From Sphingobium trunci (lineage in GTDB: Bacteria; Pseudomonadota; Alphaproteobacteria; Sphingomonadales; Sphingomonadaceae), in contig NZ_JAKUJY010000022.1 of the NCBI RefSeq assembly GCF_022664535.1, forward strand, positions 1 to 64,000: a stretch of DNA of 64,000 nucleotides, given 5' to 3'. The position numbers and the translations under genes are program-made. Of the stretch, positions 8,610 through 16,777 are shown one piece after another. How positions within the stretch are numbered: the stretch's first letter is position 1; each line of letters starts with the position of its first letter. The notes below the pieces were generated by a model. That model made no database searches. It was not told the DNA's origin and saw nothing but the letters and a program-made list of their open reading frames with translations.

Positions 8610-9988
8610 CTGCCCTCCGTTGCTGTCTTGGTTGGTGTTGCGATTTCGCTGAGCCTAATCCAAGGCTGCGGCCAGTCGCCCTTATAACGGCCAAGATCGC
8701 GCAGGCATCCCATGAATTTGGGGTCGAACATCACATCCTTGGGTTTGCGACATTGTCCCGCCCCGTCGGGCGCTGGCCAGGCGGTATAGCCGTCGGCGGT
8801 AGCGAGGAGGATTGGGCCTGTGGGATGGGCCAGACGAAGGGAGGCGATCGATCCGACTTCCAGTTCATTCACGACGATCGATTCCGCCCGAAGCGCTGCT
8901 GTCAGGGCACTCAGCTTCTTGTCTGCGTCCGGGTCGGGCGCGGGCACGCCATCGGGACCCAGGAGCTGCGTTGGCCCATTGCGGATGACATAGAGGATGG
9001 GAGTGGAAACGCTGCTTGCGTGCCCCCCCATTGCGATGGTCTCGGCCTGGGCTTGCCGGACGCCCCGCTCCAGAAGGTCGGCGACGCTTGCTTCGAAAAC
9101 CGACCTGCGAACGCCTCCATCGAAATAGGTTTCATGGTTGATCTTAAGCTGCTGATAGAAGACCGGCATCGCGGCGGACGCCATCGCAACCGCGGTCAGG
9201 CATTGTTGCGCATTGGCGCGGTCGGTCGCCGCCGATCTGGCAATGGCCACCGCGTCGGCATAAAGAAATTCCCCAGTCCGTGCCTGAATGAAGCCGATAT
9301 AGACTTGCCGATCGGCCCGTGCGAGCGCTTCGATCAGCGGACAGCCCAAGGCTGGATTGCCATCGGTGCAAAGGGCCGCCTCGATCCGTCGCCTGAGCGG
9401 TTTGAGTCCGGCCAACGCCCCGGTTATAGCAGCCACCTCCTTCATGCCGGGACGGTTGACGACGTCGCTTTCCTTTTTCGGCGAATAGGCTTTGATAAGC
9501 GCATCGAATGCGCCGCTGTCGTTGATCGCCACGAATAGGGATTGCACGCCACCGGTGCTGACGCCAGTTATGATCCCATAGTCAGTCGCCCCAGCTCCGC
9601 CTTTTTCATGCAGCCTCTGGAGCAGACCCGCGCCGAAAGCGCCCCACTGGCCACCGCCCGAGAGAAGCAACACTGGTTTCGGCGGTGGGTTCAGGAAGGG
9701 CGGCTGGTTCTTGTCGGTCGATCCGCGAGCAAGAGCCACCATGGCCCGTGCCATGGGATCCGCCTCCGCCAATTCAGTGTCGGGAGATCCCGCGACCAGC
9801 GTCTGAGATCCCTCCATTGTCTTGTGGCCGTGTCCAGGCACGTCGCGATGAATATCGCGCTCGAGGCGCGACTGCGGCAGTCTGTGGCTATAGGTCGCGA
9901 AATCATCGCAGGTGATGTCGATCGATCCGCGTGTCGCGCAGCCGCTTAGGGCAAGGCCCAGCGCCGCACATAGCATTGCTCTCATCAT
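8606..9988 (-). CDS. Patatin-like phospholipase, lipoprotein
   Basis: This 460-residue protein has a lipoprotein signal (MMRAMLCAALGLALSGC, lipobox LSGC), so it is probably anchored to a membrane facing the periplasm. The patatin core begins at about residue 104 with VLLLSGGGQWGAFGAGLLQ, the glycine-rich oxyanion loop. It continues with the nucleophile GVSTGG at about residue 142 and the catalytic Asp in YFDGGVRRS at about residue 290. Together these form the Ser-Asp dyad that cleaves acyl esters of phospholipids. A C-terminal domain of about 130 residues has conserved Cys. The ATG at 9985 would serve equally well as start. The gene heads an operon whose second gene, an amidohydrolase, has decayed. 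Confidence 0.88.
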   Translation of the reverse strand: MMRAMLCAALGLALSGCATRGSIDITCDDFATYSHRLPQSRLERDIHRDVPGHGHKTMEGSQTLVAGSPDTELAEADPMARAMVALARGSTDKNQPPFLNPPPKPVLLLSGGGQWGAFGAGLLQRLHEKGGAGATDYGIITGVSTGGVQSLFVAINDSGAFDALIKAYSPKKESDVVNRPGMKEVAAITGALAGLKPLRRRIEAALCTDGNPALGCPLIEALARADRQVYIGFIQARTGEFLYADAVAIARSAATDRANAQQCLTAVAMASAAMPVFYQQLKINHETYFDGGVRRSVFEASVADLLERGVRQAQAETIAMGGHASSVSTPILYVIRNGPTQLLGPDGVPAPDPDADKKLSALTAALRAESIVVNELEVGSIASLRLAHPTGPILLATADGYTAWPAPDGAGQCRKPKDVMFDPKFMGCLRDLGRYKGDWPQPWIRLSEIATPTKTATEGR

Positions 9989-10023
9989 AGCCCCCCACTT
10001 TGAGCTCCATTGGCCTGCACGTT

Positions 10024-11247
10024 TCAGGCGGGAAACACACTGGTCTCCAGATAATTGATAAACTGGTGGCGGATGGCTGCGACGCTTTCATCCGTTGCAC
10101 CCTCCGATCGCGCGCGCTGTGCTCGGTCGATGAACCAGAGCGCACGGGCCGAAGCAGTGACCGGGTCATCGACCAACCGTTGGACCGAACGACAGGCGGG
10201 ATCGATCTTGATGGTCCCGCCTTCTGGCGGATGATCGGCCACGCCGTGCGCATCCGGCACAATATGGCCTTCATCGTCCGGAATAAGGAGGTTCTGTATA
10301 TTATAGTCGTACCAGGCCACAGCGCGCTGGCACATGATCCGGGCGACAAAGGGACCGCGGGCGCGTGGCACGGTATCGCCTAGCGCAACGCGCGCGACAT
10401 GCGCCTGAGAAAAACTGTCCTGTATCAGGTGGACTACAGCACCGCGGGCGGCCATGCGGGCCAGATCGTCGCCAGGTTCCCCTGTCTTTTCCCAGCACCT
10501 GACTTCCTGCAATGGATTGGGGCAGTTCAATGCGAACAGGGTGGCGACCTTCCAGCCTTTTCGTTTCGTCCGGTCGGCACACCAACTATCATCCCGGAAG
10601 GTCAGCGCCTGCTTCAAACCCGGATGCGTGATGCTTTTGACCGCTCCGCAATAGGATTGCCGACGGAAGTTGCGATCCGTGGCCGCGTCGAACGCGAAAC
10701 TTGCCCAGGCAACAGCAAGCGCGCGCGGCTCTTGCGGCCCGCCCGCATCGCTGCTCAGCATCTGGGCATGCATGAACTGCAACCGTCCGAAATGGGAAGA
10801 GCAGAGCAGGCCGACATCATCGATCGCGGGTCCCTTGTGCATCGCCGTCGCGCAGTCGTTCATCAGCTTGATGCCGAAGCGGATCTTCGATGGATCGCGG
10901 TCGAGCATGCGGACGGGATCATCCGGCCAGCGCGCGGCATAGGCTTCCGTGCTCTTGTCCTTGGGTTGCGCCTTGCGGATTTGGCCGAGCACCCAATCGA
11001 GTTTGCCGCTACAATCGGCCGGTTCATTTCCCCCGGCTTCTTCCACGCACTGGCGCGCCGCGAGCGTGAATGTTTCGTGAAGGTCGTAGCTTGCCTTTGC
11101 CTTCGAACCCGAGCCAATTTCAAAGGCGGACGAAGGTACCGAAGCCAATAGGAGTAGGCCAAGAATCGGGATGAGAAGGTTGGTTCTGTTTCGCAATTGG
11201 GCACGCTCCATCCAAGAATAAAGCGACCACTTGGGTCCATCCATCAT
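10024..11247 (-). CDS. Exported protein with a zinc-phospholipase-like His/Asp motif
   Basis: This 407-residue protein has a hydrophobic signal segment (LLIPILGLLLLASVPSSAFE). The ATG at 11211 would place it nearer the start than the one at 11247; neither has a clear ribosome site. The central region contains ARGAVVHLIQDSFSQAHVAR, an HxxxDxxSxxH arrangement. It resembles the metal-binding helix of zinc-dependent phospholipase C and S1/P1 nuclease folds. Several Cys are spread through the mature part (RQCVEE, ADCSGK, LNDCAT, LLCSSH, SYCGAV, SWCADR), consistent with a disulfide-rich periplasmic enzyme. The assignment as a phospholipase is inference from that motif and from the patatin-like neighbour 35 bases downstream in the same direction. 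Confidence 0.6.
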   Translation of the reverse strand: MMDGPKWSLYSWMERAQLRNRTNLLIPILGLLLLASVPSSAFEIGSGSKAKASYDLHETFTLAARQCVEEAGGNEPADCSGKLDWVLGQIRKAQPKDKSTEAYAARWPDDPVRMLDRDPSKIRFGIKLMNDCATAMHKGPAIDDVGLLCSSHFGRLQFMHAQMLSSDAGGPQEPRALAVAWASFAFDAATDRNFRRQSYCGAVKSITHPGLKQALTFRDDSWCADRTKRKGWKVATLFALNCPNPLQEVRCWEKTGEPGDDLARMAARGAVVHLIQDSFSQAHVARVALGDTVPRARGPFVARIMCQRAVAWYDYNIQNLLIPDDEGHIVPDAHGVADHPPEGGTIKIDPACRSVQRLVDDPVTASARALWFIDRAQRARSEGATDESVAAIRHQFINYLETSVFPA

Positions 11248-11471
11248 TCAAATTAACAAGCTTTGCAACCTTCATCGTGAAGGCGTCGGTAACTGAGCTT
11301 ACCCTGGCGCTCCGCGTGCACCCGTTACGTTCCGTTCAATTGAATCTGTCGCCTTCAGGGTAAGGCGGTCGAGATTACGTTTAGTCTGCGGATAGCCGAC
11401 CGCTTGAACCGCTTCCCATGATTGTACTGACGGCGGTAGCGGCTGGATTGGCGCCAGTGAAGGAAATTGAA

Positions 11472-13502
11472 ATGCGAGTGTCCAGGTTGATTCCGGTTTT
11501 GACGTGCATTTGGCTGCTACGGCCCGCGCAAGCCGAGCCGACCGAACTGGCGCGGAATGCGGACAATACGGTGCTTCGATCTTACGGTTTCGATGTTGAG
11601 GGGATGAACCCCGATGTGCGGCCCGGCGACGATTTCTTTCTCTACGCCAATGGGAATTGGATATCGAAAAGCGAGATACCGGCGGACAAGGCGAGTTTCG
11701 GCGTGATCAATGAGCTTGAAGATCTCTCACGCGAACGAAGCCGGGCGATCCTGGATGAGGCACGGCAGGATCCCTCGAGCAAGATAGGCGCGGCGTATCG
11801 CAGCTATATGGACGCGGAAGCTGTCGAGCAGAAGGGGCTTACGCCGATTGCGCCGGCGCTCGCGGAGATTGGCGCAGTGCACAATAAAGTGGAGTTCGTC
11901 TCACTGTTGGCGAAGAGCAATCGCGCGGGCGTTTCAGGTCTGTTCCGCCTCTTCGTCGGTCAGGATGATAGGAACCCTGACGCGTATGTCCTCAAGCTGA
12001 GCCAGGGTGGATTGGGACTCCCGGATCGCGATTACTATCTTGATCGAAGCGAGAAAATGGCCGTGATCCGCAGGGCATATGTTAGCCATCTGACCCGCAT
12101 GCTGGAAATGATCGGTGGGCGCGACGCCGCCGGGCGGGCCGAGGCACTGATGAGGTTCGAGGCGGAGATCGCCAAGGTTCATTGGTCCCGCGTTCAAAGC
12201 CGCGACGCTGATAAGGTCTACAACAAAATGACGGTTGGCGATCTGATGAGAGCCACCCCGGGTTTTGACTTCCGGCGTTATTTCGCGGCGATCGGGATCA
12301 AGCCAATCACGCTGATCGTGTCTCAGCCGAGCGCCATCGCGGGAGAAACGGCGTTGTTCGAAAAGGCGCCGCTGCGTGTTATTCAGGATATGCTGGTCGT
12401 CCGGACGCTCCATGCCTATGCCGATTTCTTGCCCGATCACATCGGCGCGGAGGATTTTGGTTTCTTCAACACGGTATTGATGGGTACGCCCACCCGGCCC
12501 GAACGCTGGAAGCGGGGTGTGGACTTTCTCAAGGGCGCGCTCGGCGAGGAAGTCGGCAAGGCCTATGTCGCCCGGTATTTTCCGCCCGAGACCAAGGCCA
12601 CCGTGGAGGAACTGGTCAGGAATGTGATTGAAGCCATGGGGCAGCGCATCGACAGACTGGCCTGGATGAGCGACGCTGCAAAGGTTCGAGCACCCAGTAA
12701 ACTCGCGGCATTTACCGCCAAGATCGGCTATCCGGACCGGTGGCGGGATTATTCGGGGCTGACGATCAAGGCTGACGACCTCTACGGCAACGCGGTTCGG
12801 GCCAACCAGCTTGCCTTCGACTATAATGTGGGGAAACTCGGCAAGCCGATCTATCGCTGGGAATGGGGCATGACGCCCATGGAGATCAACGCTTATGCCA
12901 ATTTCGGCAAGGTGGAGATCGTGTTTCCGGCCGCGATCCTGCAACCGCCCTTTTTCCATCCCAAGGCGGATCCAGCGGTGAATTATGGCGCGATCGGTGC
13001 TGTGATCGGCCATGAGATCAGCCATCATTTCGATGACCAGGGTTCCAAATATGACGAAACCGGCAAGCTCAACCAGTGGTGGAGCGATGCCGACATCGCG
13101 GCATTCAAGGGACTGGGGGAACGGCTGGTGCGGCAGTTTGACGGCTACGAGCCTTTCCCCGGCGTGCATGTGAAGGGGGCGATGACATTGGGTGAGAATA
13201 TCGGCGACCTCGCGGGATTGGCGGTGGCGCTGGACGCCTATCACGCGTCGTTGAGTGGCAAGCCAGCCCCGGTCATCGATGGCACGACTGGCGACCAGCG
13301 CTTCTTTCTTGGATGGGCACAGGTCTGGCGAATGAAATATCGAGAGGGAGCCCTGCGCCAGCGTCCCGTCACGGACTCCCATTCCCCGGCGCAGTATCGC
13401 GCCTTGACGGTGCGCAACTTCGACGCATGGTACGCTGCGTTTCAGGCCAAGCTAACAGACAGGCTGTACCTGCCGCCTCAAGACCGCGTCAGGATCTGGT
13501 GA
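11472..13502 (+). CDS. M13-family zinc metallopeptidase (neprilysin/PepO type), exported
   Basis: This 676-residue protein starts at the ATG at 11472, which follows GAAGGAAATTGAA. A longer frame from 11418 is less likely, because the signal peptide MRVSRLIPVLTCIWLLRPAQA begins here. The mature part opens with the family signature MNPDVRPGDDFFLYANGNWI. The zinc-binding helix is VIGHEISHHFDDQGSKYDE (HExxH) at about base 13006. The third ligand Glu is in GENIGDLAGLAVALDAY, and the C-terminus ends with the usual aromatic-plus-Arg-Trp pattern. Length and order fit the family. It should cleave peptides of moderate size in the periplasm. There is no operon partner; the gap from 11248 to 11471 holds its promoter but no obvious element. 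Confidence 0.92.
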   Translation: MRVSRLIPVLTCIWLLRPAQAEPTELARNADNTVLRSYGFDVEGMNPDVRPGDDFFLYANGNWISKSEIPADKASFGVINELEDLSRERSRAILDEARQDPSSKIGAAYRSYMDAEAVEQKGLTPIAPALAEIGAVHNKVEFVSLLAKSNRAGVSGLFRLFVGQDDRNPDAYVLKLSQGGLGLPDRDYYLDRSEKMAVIRRAYVSHLTRMLEMIGGRDAAGRAEALMRFEAEIAKVHWSRVQSRDADKVYNKMTVGDLMRATPGFDFRRYFAAIGIKPITLIVSQPSAIAGETALFEKAPLRVIQDMLVVRTLHAYADFLPDHIGAEDFGFFNTVLMGTPTRPERWKRGVDFLKGALGEEVGKAYVARYFPPETKATVEELVRNVIEAMGQRIDRLAWMSDAAKVRAPSKLAAFTAKIGYPDRWRDYSGLTIKADDLYGNAVRANQLAFDYNVGKLGKPIYRWEWGMTPMEINAYANFGKVEIVFPAAILQPPFFHPKADPAVNYGAIGAVIGHEISHHFDDQGSKYDETGKLNQWWSDADIAAFKGLGERLVRQFDGYEPFPGVHVKGAMTLGENIGDLAGLAVALDAYHASLSGKPAPVIDGTTGDQRFFLGWAQVWRMKYREGALRQRPVTDSHSPAQYRALTVRNFDAWYAAFQAKLTDRLYLPPQDRVRIW

Positions 13503-13551
13503 TGATCGGGCTGGACGGTGCGCGTCCCAACCCCGTCCTGCCCGATCTCGC

Positions 13552-14448
13552 TCATTCCGCGAGCCGCTCTTCGCAGATTTCCTTCACCAGGGACTGAAGA
13601 TGACGGAGGCGTTCGCAAATCCAGTCCAGTTCTTCCACGGCGATCTTATAATGGTCTGAATAGCGTGCATTGACATAGGCGCTACGGAGCAGTTCAAAAC
13701 AACGCTGAGCAAAGCGCGTATCGCGTGGCCATGCTGCAATCAGCCGGCTTTCCTGTCCCTCACATTGTGAACGCAGAAAATTCAGCTTGTGAGATTTCGG
13801 TGAATACAGCCTCGCAACCAGAAGAAAGCAGTGATATAGTCTCTCGGTGGCCTGATGCAGAGCGAATGCTGCTTCGTTCGAATGGCCTTCGCTCATGGCA
13901 TGTCGCGCCATGCTCAAAAATCCCACTGAGCTTGGAAACCATTTGTCGAAATATTTATGCGCTTCCTCCCGGACCTCTTCGGGTGGGAGCTTGCTCGGTT
14001 GGTTGAAGGGGTGGTCAGGGGCTTCGTAGAGGACGATCCCGTCTCGGATGATATCGACAAAAAAGGGCCGCCCCTTTTTGAGCTGCGCATTGATGTCGGT
14101 GAGGCTGTGGTAGATCGGATTCACCGGCGTTCTGATCGTTTTGGTGATCGTCTGCGCCCGCATCAGATGATCTTCAGCTTGTGTCCAATATTCGACCGGG
14201 TCAGCCAGTTCCTCGTGGTTGACGACCACCAGGATGTCATAGTCCGAGAAATAGCCGCCAACCGGATCCTCGACCCAGTCGCCGCGCGCGTATGAGCCAA
14301 ATAGGATCACCTTCAATATCTTGCCCGCTTTCCGATGCGGCGCATTGCGGCCGGCCAGCGCATCATCGAACTCGGCAAAGAGGATGCGGACAACCTCTTC
14401 GAGTTCGGCGCGCTTGCGGAGAGGCAGATGATCAAGAGCGGTCTTCAT
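13552..14448 (-). CDS. Nucleotidyltransferase-HEPN fusion protein
   Basis: This 298-residue protein joins two domains usually found as separate toxin-antitoxin proteins. Residues 1-125 form a minimal nucleotidyltransferase, with VILFGSYARGDW and FSDYDILVVV giving the GSxxRGD and DxD-type catalytic site. Residues 150-290 form a HEPN helical domain (AMSEGHSNEAAFALHQATER and LYHCFLLVARLYS), with an RYSDHY motif near the end. In paired systems the nucleotidyltransferase modifies and silences the HEPN RNase. A fused version may instead act as a resistance-type or self-regulated enzyme. The function here is inferred from domains only. It is convergent with the M13 peptidase gene. Confidence 0.85.
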   Translation of the reverse strand: MKTALDHLPLRKRAELEEVVRILFAEFDDALAGRNAPHRKAGKILKVILFGSYARGDWVEDPVGGYFSDYDILVVVNHEELADPVEYWTQAEDHLMRAQTITKTIRTPVNPIYHSLTDINAQLKKGRPFFVDIIRDGIVLYEAPDHPFNQPSKLPPEEVREEAHKYFDKWFPSSVGFLSMARHAMSEGHSNEAAFALHQATERLYHCFLLVARLYSPKSHKLNFLRSQCEGQESRLIAAWPRDTRFAQRCFELLRSAYVNARYSDHYKIAVEELDWICERLRHLQSLVKEICEERLAE

Positions 14449-15139
14449 CGCCCAAGAGTCGTTCCTCGGCGCGGAAAAGCCAAGAAAAATATGCGTCTCC
14501 CTTCAATCGACAGCCTGGAGACCGGCGCGAGCCAAAGGCTCGCTGCTCCCGTGAAGGCAGCAAATTGCCCGGCTTTGGATCACGAATCAGCCTGCGACGG
14601 TGAAAGCGCTTTGCCACAGGTCGGCACTTTTTGGCGAAGCCTCCGCCAAAAAGTGCCGAATCCCGGCGGCTAATTGGCGGCGTTCGCGCAAAAAGCCGCG
14701 GAGACGAGGCCAGGCGACAATTTTTTCTTCCGTTCGTGCCCGCCAGTTAGACAGTCGCTCTGACTGCGCTATGGAGATTAGGTCGGGTGCCGTGAAACAG
14801 GACGTGTGTCCCATGGGCCGGGGGATCGGCGGGCTTTTGGTTCGTCCGGTCGGCAGCGGCGCAACGTCTAAATACCGGGTCCTGGTACAGGATTTCCAAC
14901 ACCCGACCCCTTTTCCCAAGTGCTTGCTACAAGATTCCAGTTGCGGGACTCTCATTCTGCCGTCGGGAGGCCGATGGCGGGGCGTGGAAACCCCTGTACC
15001 GAGATCGCCGACACGGGCGCTTGCGCTTGTGTTCCCGATCCACGCGCGCGCCTTCGGCGCAGCGTACCGGCATGGAGCCCTTCCTTCGCTGCCCGTATTG
15101 GGTGGCGCGCCCGTCGTAATGTGAGGAAAGGCGCGGGTA
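14449..15139. other. 691-base non-coding gap upstream of the lasso regulatory arm
   Basis: No frame in this stretch gives a convincing protein; the translations are Arg/Pro-rich or antisense-like on both strands. It contains one strong stem-loop (14621-14659) and must contain the promoter for the sigma-FecR pair that follows. Local composition shifts several times, as expected for a junction between accessory blocks. Confidence 0.6.
14621..14659. repeat. Perfect 16-bp inverted repeat (stem-loop)
   Basis: TCGGCACTTTTTGGCG and CGCCAAAAAGTGCCGA are perfectly complementary around a 7-base AAGCCTC loop. It lies in non-coding DNA between the nucleotidyltransferase-HEPN gene and the lasso locus. 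The internal T5/A5 tracts make it look like a dispersed palindromic element or a transposon-end remnant rather than a classical terminator. Confidence 0.6.
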
Positions 15140-15667
15140 ATGACCGGCGAGCGAGGAAAAAGGCCGTCGCTGTCAAAGGACGGGCGGCGGGACGGGATGA
15201 TCGATCGGCTTTACCGGAATCATTCCGGCTGGCTGCTGGGAATGCTGCAACGCCGCTTTGCGGGCATGGGCCTTGAACCGGAGGATCTGGTGCACGACAC
15301 CTATATACGGGTCGCGCGTTATGACGAGGAAGCGACGCGGCGCCATCCCCGCGCCCTGCTGCTGCGGATCGGCGTCAATCTGGCGTGGGACCAGATGCGA
15401 TTTAACAAGTTCCGGCCTTCACCGCTCGCGGCCAATGATCCCGATCCGCCCTTGGACACCCCGACTTATGGCGATCAGGAATATCAGCTGGATCTCAAGC
15501 GGGCCATCCTCTCCCTGCCACCGGACCTGCGCCGTGCCTTTATTTTGTCGCGGTTCACGCCCATGACAAACGCAGACATTGCAAAGCGGCTCGGGATTCC
15601 GATCAAGACCGTGGAATGGCGGATTAGCAAGGCACTTGCACATATCGCGCAATGGCTGTCGGACTGA
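15140..15667 (+). CDS. FecI-like ECF sigma factor of the lasso locus
   Basis: This is a 175-residue extracytoplasmic-function sigma factor. Region 2 reads LYRNHSGWLLGMLQRRFAGM and then LEPEDLVHDTYIRVARYD, the core-binding and -10 recognition helices. Region 4 reads LPPDLRRAFILSRF and then MTNADIAKRLGIPIKTVEWR, the helix-turn-helix that reads the -35. The spacing matches FecI-type iron-siderophore sigma factors. The start could also be the ATG at 15197. FecR follows after 8 bases and the STN-type TonB receptor next, so this sigma should switch on the receptor and isopeptidase genes when the receptor binds its ligand. FecI/FecR pairs are a known companion of proteobacterial lasso loci with isopeptidases. 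Confidence 0.9.
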   Translation: MTGERGKRPSLSKDGRRDGMIDRLYRNHSGWLLGMLQRRFAGMGLEPEDLVHDTYIRVARYDEEATRRHPRALLLRIGVNLAWDQMRFNKFRPSPLAANDPDPPLDTPTYGDQEYQLDLKRAILSLPPDLRRAFILSRFTPMTNADIAKRLGIPIKTVEWRISKALAHIAQWLSD

Positions 15668-15675
15668 GGGCATAG

Positions 15676-16659
15676 ATGACCATGGGCAGGGAAGAGGACA
15701 GGAAGATTGAAGAAGAGGCCGCCTATTGGGTGACGCGCTTCAACTCCCGTGTCGCGGACAATGGCGAACTCCAGAAATTCTTCGAATGGAAGAAGGATCC
15801 GCACCATGCGGCGGCCTATGAACGGGCTGACAAGCATTGGCGCGTGTCGCAGGAACTTGGGAAAGATCCGGAAATTGCCCGGCTGATCGACCGGACGCTA
15901 GACGAGACGTCGCCCAGATCGGTTATCAGGCGCCCCGTCTTATGGATGGCGGGCGCGGTCATGGCCGGTGCCGTGGCGCTCGGCGCATTCCTGCTCTGGC
16001 CGCTCTCAATCCATTACGAGACCGGCGTCGGTGAGCAACGACTGGTGCGGTTGGACGACGGCACAAGCCTTCATCTCGATAGCGGTAGCGCGGTCGATGT
16101 GCGCTTTACCGCCGGGCATCGCCGCGTCTCCTTGATCAGTGGCCGCGCCCTTTTCGATGTCGCGCACGACAAGAACCGTCCCTTCGACGTCGATGCGGGA
16201 GCAGCGACTGTGCGCGCGCTTGGCACGCGTTTCGAGATCGATCGACAACGAGCTGACGCGAGGATTCTCCTCATCGAGGGTAAGGTCAAGGTGGATGCCG
16301 CGGAGTGTTCCACCGGGGCTTGCACCGATCATCTGCTTCCCGGTGACATGATGATGGCGAGCGAGGCGGGCCTGGGTGCCAAGGAGCGTGGAAATGTCCA
16401 GGCGATCACATCCTGGACGTCCGGCCGGCTTCAATTTACGGGGCGTGCGCTCGCCGATGCGGTCGATGAGGTCAACCGCTACTGCAAGTTGCCGATCATT
16501 CTAGACGCTCCAACCCTTTCTGACGAGCGCGTCAATGGCGGCTTCGCCCTGGGTGACCGGGATGCCTTCATCCGTGCCGTGACCGCCCTCTATCCTCTGC
16601 GGGCGTTGCATGAGGATAACGGCACCATTCGCCTGGTCCTTGACCCGGCGAGATCCTGA
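15676..16659 (+). CDS. FecR-family transmembrane anti-sigma regulator
   Basis: This 327-residue protein has an N-terminal cytoplasmic DUF4880-like region (EEEAAYWVTRFNS, FFEWKKDPHHAAAYERADKHW) that binds the sigma factor. One membrane helix follows at about residues 90-112 (VLWMAGAVMAGAVALGAFLL). The periplasmic FecR domain comes next, with VRLDDGTSLHLDSGSAVDV and VSLISGRALFDVAHDKNRPF, and then TVRALGTRFEI. The C-terminal STN-interacting part ends FALGDRDAFIRAVTALYPL. The protein should relay the receptor's signal across the inner membrane. It sits 8 bases behind the sigma gene and is clearly cotranscribed with it. Confidence 0.92.
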   Translation: MTMGREEDRKIEEEAAYWVTRFNSRVADNGELQKFFEWKKDPHHAAAYERADKHWRVSQELGKDPEIARLIDRTLDETSPRSVIRRPVLWMAGAVMAGAVALGAFLLWPLSIHYETGVGEQRLVRLDDGTSLHLDSGSAVDVRFTAGHRRVSLISGRALFDVAHDKNRPFDVDAGAATVRALGTRFEIDRQRADARILLIEGKVKVDAAECSTGACTDHLLPGDMMMASEAGLGAKERGNVQAITSWTSGRLQFTGRALADAVDEVNRYCKLPIILDAPTLSDERVNGGFALGDRDAFIRAVTALYPLRALHEDNGTIRLVLDPARS

Positions 16660-16777
16660 AACAAAAATATAACAATCGTCCAGGGTTACCCCCTTTTCCT
16701 CACGTTAAGGGATTAGGCGACGAGGAAAGGCGAAAGCTCGCCCCTCGGTCCGCCGGACCAGCAGGGGAAGGGGAACC
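16660..16777 (+). promoter_or_regulatory. Putative sigma-dependent promoter region before the TonB receptor
   Basis: This 118-base gap separates fecR from the receptor gene and starts with an AT-rich stretch (AACAAAAATATAAC) followed by CGTCCAGGGTTACCCCC. FecI-type systems place the sigma-controlled promoter just before the receptor, so the promoter is expected here. I cannot fix the -35 and -10 boxes by eye. The ribosome site AGGGGAAGGGGAACC precedes the receptor ATG. Confidence 0.4.

Noticed and set aside
11934-13382. Long minus-strand frame over the M13 peptidase
   Set aside because: His/Arg/Ala-rich antisense shadow of a well-supported gene; no start signal.
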